Assembly: GCA_903895725.1 (NCBI GenBank)
Contig: CAITUV010000019.1
Location: 1 to 36,367, forward strand
DNA: 36,367 nt
DNA from: an uncultured Myxococcales bacterium
GTDB taxonomy: Bacteria > Myxococcota_A > UBA9042 > CAIXZC01
Direction of reading: 5' to 3'
Of this stretch, positions 16,188-24,029 are shown in pieces. Made by a program: the position numbers and the translations under genes. Numbering within the stretch: position 1 is the stretch's first letter; the number at the start of each line of letters is the position of its first letter. The notes under the pieces were generated by a model that saw only the letters and a program-made list of their open reading frames with translations, was not told where the DNA came from and did no database searches.

Positions 16188-16243
16188 AGCGCGAATAATT
16201 GTGTCGCGCGCACGCCAGCGACGCGAGACTTGGGGGTGAGTCG

Positions 16244-19200
16244 ATGAACAAGAACCAGTCCTTTCTGCCGCAGCCCGGCGAGAAGCTCATCGGGCGTTTC
16301 CAACTCCAGGAGCTTGTGGGAGTAGGTCCACTGGCGGGTGTCTACAGAGCCCGGGACCTGGCGCTCCAGAGGGACGTGATCCTCAAGTTCATCTACCCGG
16401 CGCTCGCTTCCGGTTCCGCCCGGGAAACCAACCTGTTCCGTCTGTATCGGGCCAGAGGGTTCCTGCACAAGAATATCCTCACAGTCCAGGAAGTTCTGTT
16501 TGGCGACGGCTTCTTCTTCATCACGAAAGACATCGTCGACGGAATCAGCCTCCGGTCGCTGCAGAAGCTTCGGCAGGAAAACCTGGAGCCGTTCAACAAG
16601 CGTGAGATCGTGCACCTGCTCTTCGAAATCTGCGAAGGGCTTCGCTGGATCCACATGCTCGGGGCGAACGGCAACCTGAAGCCCGAGAACATCCTGCTCA
16701 CGGACCAGAGCCTGCGGGTGGACGATCCGTTCTTCCTGGCCGGCCGCACTTCCATTCCGCCCGAGCACGGAACGTTCCCCCTGGCCGACCGGTATCTGGC
16801 CCCGGAGCAGCTCGAAGACGAGCTCCAGGAGCGCAAGGAGAGCGACATCTATGCGCTCGCACTGATCCTGGGTGAAATCCTGGTCGGGCGTCCGGTCAAG
16901 CCGGCCGTCCCACTGAGCGATCAGGGACCGTTCTTCTCTCCTGAGCTGGACGACGTGTTCCTCAAGGCCACGGCTCGGAATCCGTCCGACCGGCCCTCGA
17001 GCGTCGGCCTCTTCTGGGAATCGGTTCGCCAGGTCTTCCGGGTTCCGGCCGAGGAATTCAAGGGAGATCGCCCGCCGGTTGGCTTCATTCCACAGTCCCT
17101 GAGCGGTGCGGCAGCCGAATTCCGCCCCTTCTCCAGGCAGGCGGCTCCCGTCGTTGCTCCGGCCCCCGAGCCTGTTGCAGCTCCGGCCCCCGAGCCCGTT
17201 GCGGCCCCGGCCCCTGAGCCCGTTGCGGCCCCCGCCCCCGAGCCTGTTGCAGCTCCGGCCCCCGAGCCCGTTGCAGCTCCGGCCCCCGAGCCCGTTGCGG
17301 CTCCGGCCCCCGAGCCCGTTGCAGCTCCGGCCCCCGAGCCCGTTGCGGCCCCCGCCCCCGAGCCCGTTGCGGCCCCGGCCCCGGAGCCCGTCGTCGAAGT
17401 CGAAATCGAAGTCGAGAAGATTCCGGAGCGTCCAATCGAGATTCCTCGGCCTGCGGCCTCGGAGCCTGCCGCTCCCGCACAGGCAGCCCCACAGCCTTCG
17501 AAGAAGCCTGCGGCGGCGGCTGAAGACGACGAGCTCGAGGCGCTTCTGCGAACTGCGGATATCGAGCGCGGCGTCATCGAGCGCGTCGATGCGGCTGAGG
17601 CGGCAGAGACTGCCCGCGGGAAGACTTCCGAGGACGAGGCGACGCTCCAGGACGTGCGCCTGTCCGAAGTCATGGCGGCTGAAGAGGCCGGCGGCATCAT
17701 CATCGTGGATCCCAGGGAGGCGGCCGCCCCTGCGCCGGAGCAGCCTTCGGCCCCCCCGTCGTCGGCGACCGCTCTGATCGAGGAATCTCCAGAGCTTGTC
17801 AGCGAGATCGAGCGAATCATCGAGGAAACCCGGGACGTCACGGGCCAGCTCGACGAAGACGTTGGGGAGCCGCCCGAGCTGGCTCCCGACGTGCCCGAGC
17901 CGGCAGCACCCGCTGAGGAAGTGGCAGCCGTGGAGGCCGCCGTAGAGGAGGCCGAGGTCGAGGTGGAAGCCGAGGTGGAACCCGAGTCCGATGTCAGTGG
18001 CGAAATCGTGATCGAGCCGGAAAACGGCACCGAGATCGTGGCCGAAGAAGTCGTCGGGGAAGCGGACATCGACGTGGTGGACGAGTCAGGCATCGAGGTC
18101 GAGGAGGGTGGTGGTGAAGTCGCCCGGATGGAGAGCATTCCGGACGACTCGGCCGCTGCCGGTGCCACCGTGCGATTCGAGTCCGATGCCCTTGCCGCCG
18201 CTCTCGACGCACAGGAGAGCAGCGAGGAAGTGCACGTCCTCGAGGAGGGCTCCGCCGATATCGAGGTTCTCGAGGACGAAGAGGAATCGGGTGTCGCGGA
18301 GACGGCTGTGATGGAGAGCGTAGAGGTTGCGGATGCGGTAACGGGTGAGCCCGCACGACCGGACTTCTCCGTTACGGCGCAGATGGTGTCGCCGGTCGCT
18401 CCGCCGCCGCCGCCTCCTCCGGCGTCGCTGCCTCCGGAGGGGGGCTTCGAGACGGATTCCGAGTTCTGGGCTTACAAGCATCTCGAGGAAGACAAGGATC
18501 TCGACGAGGTGCTGGTCGGGGCATCCAGGGCCACGGCGGATGAGGACGACGGGCTGCTCCTGCTGGACGATGAGGTGGTCAGCAAGCCGAAGAAGGACAA
18601 GCAGAAGCCGACTCCGGCGGCCCCGGCCCCGGAGCCGGCACAGGTGCAGCCGAAGCCTCAGCCGGTCCCTCCCGCTCCGGCCAAGGCTGAGCCGCCGGCC
18701 AAGCAGCCGGCACAGGTCAAGGCTGAGCCGCCGGCCAAGCAGCCGGCACAGGTCAAGGCTGAGCCGCCGGCCAAGCAGCCGGCGCAGGCCAAGGCTGAGC
18801 CACCGGCCGTGCAGGCTACTCAGACCAGGCAGCCGGCCGTGCAGGCACCGGCCCCCAAGGCCGAGCAGAAGGGCAAGCAAGGCAAGAAGGGTAAGGGGGA
18901 AGCCGCAGCGAAGTCCGGTCAGGCAGCGAAGCAGCCTGCCAAGCCCACGCCTCCCGAGGTTCCGCCGCCCGTTGCCCCGGTCATCCCGATGGAGAAGGGG
19001 GCTCCCATCCGTCCGAGCTTCGAAAAGGCTGCCAAGAAGAAGAAGAGCCCGGTGGCGCTGGTGGTCGTGCTGCTCATCATTGCTGCGGCGGTGACCGCTG
19101 CCGTGATCCTCCTGGGCGGTCAAGACAAGGGCAAGGACGATTCCAAAAAGGTTGCACAGCAGGCCGAAGGCACGACCAAGGCCGCCGATGCCGAGAAGGC

Positions 19201-21067
19201 GAAGGCGGAGGAAGCGAAGAAGAAGGCAGAGGAGGCCGAGAAGGCAAAGGCTGCCGCGGAGAAGAAGAAGGCAGAGGAGGCCGAGAAGGCCCGCGCCGCG
19301 GCCGAGGAGAAGAAGAAGGCGGAGGAGGCCGAGAAGGCCCGGATCGCCGGGGAGGAGAAGAAGAAGGCGGAGGAGGCCGAGAAGGCCCGGATCGCCGAAG
19401 AGGAGAAGAAGAAGGCGGAGGAAGAGGCTCGCAAGGCGGAAGAGGCGAAGAAGGCCATGACGGCCGAAGTGCGCACGAAGTTCGATGCGGCCGTCAAGCC
19501 GATCCAGGATCGACTTACGGCATCGGCTGCCGTGATGGCGGAGGCGGAGCGAGTACTGGCCGAAGCGACGGCATTCAAGGCGGAGTTTGACGCGCTCAGT
19601 GCCAAGGAGCAGAAACAGAAGGCCGAGTGGGGCAAGGTGTTGACCGCAGCGTTGGACGAAGGCGCTAAGGTCAAGGAAGGCGGGGCCGCAGTCACGGCTT
19701 CTCTCCAGAAGCTGGTTGCCGATGCCGATGCAGCCACGACCTCGGAGGCGTTCGCTCCGCTCGATGCGGCCACCAAGGATGTGGCCGCCTCGGTTGAGCA
19801 GACCACGTCTGCGGCGCTTGCGTTCGTGAAGGGGTGGCATGCCCCCACCCTCCGGAAGAAGCTGGACGGCCTGACTGCCCGCAAGAAGCCGTTGTCCGAG
19901 AAGGCCTCCGCCTGGAAGAAGGTGGAGCGCTCCGAGGAAGCGGAGTCGGTCGAGAAGCTGGGCGAGACGCTCGATTCCGAGCTGGCTGCATGGAATGAGC
20001 TGGCAACCGGAGCGGACGGCATGACGCTCGAGACGGCGGGCGAGCTCCTCCCCAAGCTTGCAGAGGCCTACGCCGCCATGGACCGGCGGGATGAAGTCAT
20101 CCGGGACGCGTTGGCCCGGAAGGTCGAGAAGGCAGCGGCGGTCGTCGACGATGGCGGCACGGCCAATCCACCTCCAGTCGAGACCGGTCTGACCGCCGCG
20201 CAGAAGAAGGAGCTGTCCCAGCTCGGCTCGAAGGTCGACAGCGCCCAGAACGACCTCAAGAAGCTGTCCGGGAAGCTCAAGGACAAGGCGGGGGAGTGGA
20301 AGAAGGCAGGAAATGAAGCCAAACAGAAGGATTTGGAAGCCATGGTCAAGGAAGTCGACGGCCTTCGGGAAGGGCTGAGCGACACCCAGGCCCTGATCAA
20401 GGAGTCGAAGCTGGACGATGCCAAGGTGGCATTCGGTTCGCTGGGCAGTGCCGTGACCTCGACCCGGAAGAAGGGGGAAGAGCTGCTCAAGGAGAAGGTC
20501 ATGTCGGTCGATGCTGCGGCGGCTGCCGAGGGGGAGAAGCAGATCAAGGCCTTCCTCGACACGCTGAAGTGCCCGGGTGGCATGAAGAAGATGATCGTGA
20601 AGAACCCGGCGGCCAAGGATGACAAGAAGGCTCCGCCGTTCGTTGCGTACTGCATCGACTACTACGAGTACCCGGGCAAGGGGAGCATGCCCCAGGTCAA
20701 CGTGAGCTGGGATGCGGCAAACGGGGCCTGCACGGCAGTTGGCAAGCGGCTCTGCAAGAACTCGGAGTGGCGGACGGCTTGCGGCGGGAAGTACCCGTAC
20801 GGCTCCAAGTACGACGCCGACGCCTGCAATACGGTGGGCGAGGACGGACTGGAACGCCCGGTCCTGTCTGCGGGTTCCAAGCCCAAGTGCAAGAGCGGGT
20901 ACGGCTTGTACGACATGGTTGGCAACGTGGCCGAGTGGACCGAAGAGAAGACGGTCAACGGCGGCGATTCCAACAAGACCGGCGAAGACGGAACGTGCTC
21001 CCGCTCGGCCAAGCGGTTCGGCGGGTCTCCGTTCGTCGGTTTCCGCTGCTGCGCCGACGCGAAGTGA
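16244..21067 (+). CDS. Giant predicted pseudokinase with repeats, one TM span, coiled coil and FGE-like C-terminus
   Basis: The protein is 1607 aa. Residues about 15-290 have a Hanks-kinase fold: a glycine loop (VGVGPLAGVY), the VAIK-type K48, LKPEN (145-149) and LAPEQ. The HRD triad reads N142-G143-N144, so the catalytic Asp is Asn, and DFG reads D161-P162-F163; a pseudokinase is likely. Ten APAPEPVA repeats (305-384) and a long acidic, Ala/Pro-rich region follow, then PAKQPAQ repeats (about 813-855). A single hydrophobic span (about 935-959) is preceded by KKKK, then an Ala/Lys/Glu coiled coil (about 980-1072). About 1440-1607 is an FGE/SUMF1-like domain (GNVAEWTEE, GLYDMVGN, GFRCC) with ten cysteines, presumably periplasmic. 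ATG 16244 follows a GGGGGTGAG site. It may link a cytoplasmic scaffold to the periplasm; the ligand is unknown. Confidence 0.85.
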   Translation: MNKNQSFLPQPGEKLIGRFQLQELVGVGPLAGVYRARDLALQRDVILKFIYPALASGSARETNLFRLYRARGFLHKNILTVQEVLFGDGFFFITKDIVDGISLRSLQKLRQENLEPFNKREIVHLLFEICEGLRWIHMLGANGNLKPENILLTDQSLRVDDPFFLAGRTSIPPEHGTFPLADRYLAPEQLEDELQERKESDIYALALILGEILVGRPVKPAVPLSDQGPFFSPELDDVFLKATARNPSDRPSSVGLFWESVRQVFRVPAEEFKGDRPPVGFIPQSLSGAAAEFRPFSRQAAPVVAPAPEPVAAPAPEPVAAPAPEPVAAPAPEPVAAPAPEPVAAPAPEPVAAPAPEPVAAPAPEPVAAPAPEPVAAPAPEPVVEVEIEVEKIPERPIEIPRPAASEPAAPAQAAPQPSKKPAAAAEDDELEALLRTADIERGVIERVDAAEAAETARGKTSEDEATLQDVRLSEVMAAEEAGGIIIVDPREAAAPAPEQPSAPPSSATALIEESPELVSEIERIIEETRDVTGQLDEDVGEPPELAPDVPEPAAPAEEVAAVEAAVEEAEVEVEAEVEPESDVSGEIVIEPENGTEIVAEEVVGEADIDVVDESGIEVEEGGGEVARMESIPDDSAAAGATVRFESDALAAALDAQESSEEVHVLEEGSADIEVLEDEEESGVAETAVMESVEVADAVTGEPARPDFSVTAQMVSPVAPPPPPPPASLPPEGGFETDSEFWAYKHLEEDKDLDEVLVGASRATADEDDGLLLLDDEVVSKPKKDKQKPTPAAPAPEPAQVQPKPQPVPPAPAKAEPPAKQPAQVKAEPPAKQPAQVKAEPPAKQPAQAKAEPPAVQATQTRQPAVQAPAPKAEQKGKQGKKGKGEAAAKSGQAAKQPAKPTPPEVPPPVAPVIPMEKGAPIRPSFEKAAKKKKSPVALVVVLLIIAAAVTAAVILLGGQDKGKDDSKKVAQQAEGTTKAADAEKAKAEEAKKKAEEAEKAKAAAEKKKAEEAEKARAAAEEKKKAEEAEKARIAGEEKKKAEEAEKARIAEEEKKKAEEEARKAEEAKKAMTAEVRTKFDAAVKPIQDRLTASAAVMAEAERVLAEATAFKAEFDALSAKEQKQKAEWGKVLTAALDEGAKVKEGGAAVTASLQKLVADADAATTSEAFAPLDAATKDVAASVEQTTSAALAFVKGWHAPTLRKKLDGLTARKKPLSEKASAWKKVERSEEAESVEKLGETLDSELAAWNELATGADGMTLETAGELLPKLAEAYAAMDRRDEVIRDALARKVEKAAAVVDDGGTANPPPVETGLTAAQKKELSQLGSKVDSAQNDLKKLSGKLKDKAGEWKKAGNEAKQKDLEAMVKEVDGLREGLSDTQALIKESKLDDAKVAFGSLGSAVTSTRKKGEELLKEKVMSVDAAAAAEGEKQIKAFLDTLKCPGGMKKMIVKNPAAKDDKKAPPFVAYCIDYYEYPGKGSMPQVNVSWDAANGACTAVGKRLCKNSEWRTACGGKYPYGSKYDADACNTVGEDGLERPVLSAGSKPKCKSGYGLYDMVGNVAEWTEEKTVNGGDSNKTGEDGTCSRSAKRFGGSPFVGFRCCADAK
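17156..17395 (+). repeat. Ten tandem 24-bp units encoding APAPEPVA
   Basis: Ten in-frame 24-bp units encode residues 305-384 of the pseudokinase protein. They differ mainly at third positions (GCTCCGGCC, GCCCCGGCC, GCCCCCGCC variants), and units 2 and 8 and units 5 and 7 are identical, suggesting recent duplication. The last unit diverges (GTCGTC end). The encoded Pro-Ala-Glu repeat is probably an extended linker after the kinase-like fold. Unit number may vary between strains. Confidence 0.95.
18683..18811 (+). repeat. 36-bp tandem repeat encoding KAEPPAKQPAQV
   Basis: Three full 36-bp units (18683-18718, 18719-18754, 18755-18790) and a partial fourth lie in the pseudokinase gene. Units 1 and 2 are identical; unit 3 differs at two bases, changing V to A. 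It is a second Pro/Lys-rich linker just before the basic, membrane-adjacent stretch. Confidence 0.9.
19186..19455 (+). repeat. Imperfect repeats encoding an Ala/Lys/Glu coiled coil
   Basis: AAGAAGGCGGAGGAGGCCGA and close variants recur several times, encoding EEKKKAEEAEKARIA-type units directly after the membrane span of the pseudokinase protein. The pattern resembles the TolA-type charged helix and probably forms a long periplasmic alpha-helix or coiled coil. Edges are approximate. Confidence 0.8.
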
Positions 21068-21133
21068 GGCCTGGACTCGGCCGTTGCTTCGGCAGTCCGG
21101 TCGCACGAGCCCAACAATCCCTGAGTTGAACCG

Positions 21134-23440
21134 ATGTTCGTGCCATTTCTCCTATCCCTCCTGGCTCCGGTGGTCATGTGCGGCCCGACCCCGCTGCATT
21201 CGCTGTGGGCTGGCCGGGCCGTCGAAGGGGGGGCGGGGGCTCCCGTTCCCACCGGGGAGCCGGTGGGATTCGTGGCCCGGGACGAACCAGCCGGCACGAC
21301 GCTCCTGAGGATTGCGGCGCAGGTCCGGACCGGACGTGCCGACAAGGCCCTGGCAAGGCTCCGGGAGATGGCGGATGAGACGGCAAAGGACCCCTGGCTC
21401 AAGGAGGTGGCCGCCGTCCTCGAAACCCGTGCGCTCCTCGAGGCGGGGAGATTCTCCGAGGCGCTGGAGGCCTCTGCCGCCCGGCCCGGGAGGGACCACC
21501 CGACCTTGAGGGTGCTTCAACGGTGGTATGTCGCACGGGCCTACCTGGGCCTGGGCAAGCACGAAGAAGCGGACCGGCTGTTCCGGAAGCTCTCGGGCGA
21601 CGACCTGGGACGCCACCTCGACCCGGAGCTGAGCCTGACCGCGCTGGACAACGCCGTCTCGGGCAAGCTCGAGCGGGCTGCGCGGCATTGGCTGTCGAGG
21701 GTATCCAGCTCCAAGTCGGTGGAGGAGAGCCGGCGGCTCTCGGCCCGTGTCAGCGCCTGGAAGCTGATGGGACGTCCCATCGATGAGACATGTCGACGCC
21801 TGTTCACCCGGTTTCCGTGCGCCCCGCTCCCGGCCGAGTGCGGGGAGCTGAAGCCCGATTCCCTGCCGCAGGCCGAGCGGTTCGAGCGGGCCGAGAAGCT
21901 CTTCTCCTGCTGGGGCTATGCCGAAGCAGCTGCCGAATTCGAGGCATTTCTCGCTTCGCCAGCAATGACCAAGCTTCACAACCGGTCGCGATTCTACCTG
22001 GCAGAAATCCACGCCAGGAAGCTGCGGGATGACCGGGCAGCGGCCCTGAAGCACTACGAGCACGTGGTCCAGAACGGAGGGGGAAGCCGCAGCTACGCTC
22101 TCTACCAGGTCGGCCGATGCCTGATGAATCTCGAGCGCTATGACGAGGCGCTACGGATCTTCGAGCAGTACGTTGCCAGGTACCCACGCGGCGAGTTCGC
22201 CGAGGACTGCTACTACTACTTCGGCTGGCTTCCGTACGACCACGACAAGCTGGAGGAGGCCCTGCCCGGTTTCGAGCGCTACCTGTCCCGCTATTCTTCC
22301 GGCTCGAAGCGCACCTATATCCTCTGGTTCAAAGCCTGGTCGCTGTACCGCCTGGGGCGACTGTCGGAAGCGGTTCCCGTGCTCACCCGCCTTTCTTCGT
22401 TCGGTAACGATATCGTCGCGGGGAAAGCCCTGTACTGGATCGGTCGGATCCACGAGCAGAATGGCAAGACCAAGGAAGCAATCGACGCCTTCGCCAAGGT
22501 GCTCAAGCGCTATCCGCTGAGCTACTACGGCGCATCGTCCTGGCGTCGACTTGCTGCCCTCGGCGACCAGCGGGAATATCCCCTCTTCGAGGTACCGCCA
22601 GCGTCGGTACCCGTTCCCTCGCCCGAGGCCTGGAAGGATCACGTGGAGAAGGAGCGGGAGAAGGAGATCCTTCCCGTGCTCGATGCCGTGTTCCTGGGGG
22701 AAACGGTTCTAGCCCGCCGGCTGTTCGGCACTCTGGACGGGGAGTTCGAGCGGCGCAAGGGGGAGGATGGTGCCCGCGCCTATCATTGGATCCATTCGCT
22801 GCTCGAGGAGCCGGACCGGATTCGGGAATGGGGCCAATCCCATTTCCGCCAGCGCGGCAGCACGCCGAGCCGACACGGTCGCCTGGGATGGATGCTCGAA
22901 TTCCCGCGGGCCTACCAGCTCCTCATCGAGCAGGAGGGGATGGAGCAGCGGCTCCCTCCCTGGTTCCTCTATTCGATCATGCGCCAGGAGAGCCGGTACC
23001 GGCGCGGCGTGGTCTCCTGGGCCGATGCCGTCGGTCTGCTGCAGATCATTCCCCAGACGGCGAGCCGCACGGCCCAGATGCTGTCGATTCCGTTCGTCCG
23101 CGCGGACATGGTGCGGCCGGAGGTCAACATCCGCCTGGGTGCGGGCTACCTCGGGGCACTGGCCTCCGACTTCGGCCGGCAGCTCATCCTCGTGGCCGCC
23201 TCCTACAACGCAGGTCCCAACGCAATACGGGACTTCCTGGCCCGGAACAAGGACCGCGACCTGGACTTCATGATCGAGGAGATCGCATACAACGAGGCCC
23301 GGAACTACTGCCGCAAGGTCACCGGGCACGTGCTCAAGTACCTGGCCGTCTACGCGGACGACACGACGCGGCGGCAGGTGTTCGACATGCTCTTTCCACC
23401 CCGGGTCGATTTCGCTCCGGGCAGTGCCGTGCCGTTCTGA
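21134..23440 (+). CDS. Periplasmic Slt-type lytic transglycosylase
   Basis: This 768-aa exported protein starts with a short hydrophobic signal (FVPFLLSLLAPVVM). A long helical TPR-like region follows (about 45-560; examples are YVARAYLGLGKHEEADRLF, YDEALRIFEQYVARYP and NGKTKEAIDAFAKVLKRYP). The C-terminal SLT domain (about 600-745) has the catalytic Glu E619 in IMRQESRY, then GLLQIIPQTA, RLGAGYL and ASYNAGPNA, the classic family-1 motifs. It should cleave peptidoglycan glycan strands to 1,6-anhydro products. It follows the pseudokinase gene by 66 nt on the same strand, so joint expression is possible. ATG 21134 has only a weak ribosome site but is needed for the signal peptide. Confidence 0.93.
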   Translation: MFVPFLLSLLAPVVMCGPTPLHSLWAGRAVEGGAGAPVPTGEPVGFVARDEPAGTTLLRIAAQVRTGRADKALARLREMADETAKDPWLKEVAAVLETRALLEAGRFSEALEASAARPGRDHPTLRVLQRWYVARAYLGLGKHEEADRLFRKLSGDDLGRHLDPELSLTALDNAVSGKLERAARHWLSRVSSSKSVEESRRLSARVSAWKLMGRPIDETCRRLFTRFPCAPLPAECGELKPDSLPQAERFERAEKLFSCWGYAEAAAEFEAFLASPAMTKLHNRSRFYLAEIHARKLRDDRAAALKHYEHVVQNGGGSRSYALYQVGRCLMNLERYDEALRIFEQYVARYPRGEFAEDCYYYFGWLPYDHDKLEEALPGFERYLSRYSSGSKRTYILWFKAWSLYRLGRLSEAVPVLTRLSSFGNDIVAGKALYWIGRIHEQNGKTKEAIDAFAKVLKRYPLSYYGASSWRRLAALGDQREYPLFEVPPASVPVPSPEAWKDHVEKEREKEILPVLDAVFLGETVLARRLFGTLDGEFERRKGEDGARAYHWIHSLLEEPDRIREWGQSHFRQRGSTPSRHGRLGWMLEFPRAYQLLIEQEGMEQRLPPWFLYSIMRQESRYRRGVVSWADAVGLLQIIPQTASRTAQMLSIPFVRADMVRPEVNIRLGAGYLGALASDFGRQLILVAASYNAGPNAIRDFLARNKDRDLDFMIEEIAYNEARNYCRKVTGHVLKYLAVYADDTTRRQVFDMLFPPRVDFAPGSAVPF

Positions 23441-23458
23441 GGCAGCGAGGAGTTCCGC

Positions 23459-23983
23459 ATGGAAACACTGTTGGGTGCTCTGGTTATTTTCGGGCTGAGG
23501 ATCTGTGACGTGTCACTGGGTACCATCCGCATGATGGTCTCGATCCAGGGGCGTCGCTACATGGCCGCTGCCATCGCATTCGTCGAAGTGAGCATCTTCG
23601 TCGTGGCCATCGGCAAGGTGGTCGGGCAGCTGGACAACTGGGTCAACGTGGTTGCTTACTCCGGCGGGTTCTCGTGCGGGACCATGCTGGGGATCGTGCT
23701 GGAGGCACGACTGGCCCTGGGCAACCGCATCGTGAGGGTGATCACGCACCGGCAGAACGATCGGCTGGTGGATGCCCTGCGGGAAGCGGGGTTTGGAGTG
23801 ACTCGGGTGGTGGGGGAAGGCAAGGACGGGACCGTCTACATGCTCTTCTCGGTCCTGCCGAGAAAGACCCTGGAGCGCTATTTCGCCATCGTGAGGGAAT
23901 TGGCCCCCAAGGCATTCATCTCGGTCGAGGAAGCACGGGAGATCCTGCACGGACATCTTCCCGTTGCTTCGAAGTTGAAGTAG
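23459..23983 (+). CDS. UPF0316-family (YebE-like) membrane protein
   Basis: This 174-aa protein has an N-terminal membrane part of about three helices (LLGALVIFGLRICDVSLGTI; AAAIAFVEVSIFVVAIGKVV; VAYSGGFSCGTMLGIVLE), then a soluble C-terminal domain of about 80 residues starting near RIVRVITHR. This is the DUF5698-DUF2179 layout of UPF0316 proteins. The conserved RxxDVSLGTIR and GFxxGTxxGxxLE patterns are clear. Function is not established; the C-terminal DUF2179 resembles small ligand-binding sensor domains. GAGGAG lies 6 nt before ATG 23459. It sits 46 nt ahead of the GT-C gene and 18 nt after the transglycosylase, so it is likely within a longer transcript. Confidence 0.88.
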   Translation: METLLGALVIFGLRICDVSLGTIRMMVSIQGRRYMAAAIAFVEVSIFVVAIGKVVGQLDNWVNVVAYSGGFSCGTMLGIVLEARLALGNRIVRVITHRQNDRLVDALREAGFGVTRVVGEGKDGTVYMLFSVLPRKTLERYFAIVRELAPKAFISVEEAREILHGHLPVASKLK

Positions 23984-24029
23984 AATGCCGACTCGCCCCG
24001 TTGCCCCGTAGAGTATCCAGGAGGGATTG

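Noticed and set aside
21071..21100. Terminator after the pseudokinase gene
   Set aside because: CTGGACT and AGTCCGG pair weakly (one wobble) and no T-tract follows, so termination is not supported.
18086..21106. Very long open frame on the - strand opposite the pseudokinase gene
   Set aside because: It mirrors repeat-rich, GC-biased coding DNA; the encoded Leu/Arg-rich sequence has no domain, while the + strand has clear kinase and FGE motifs.
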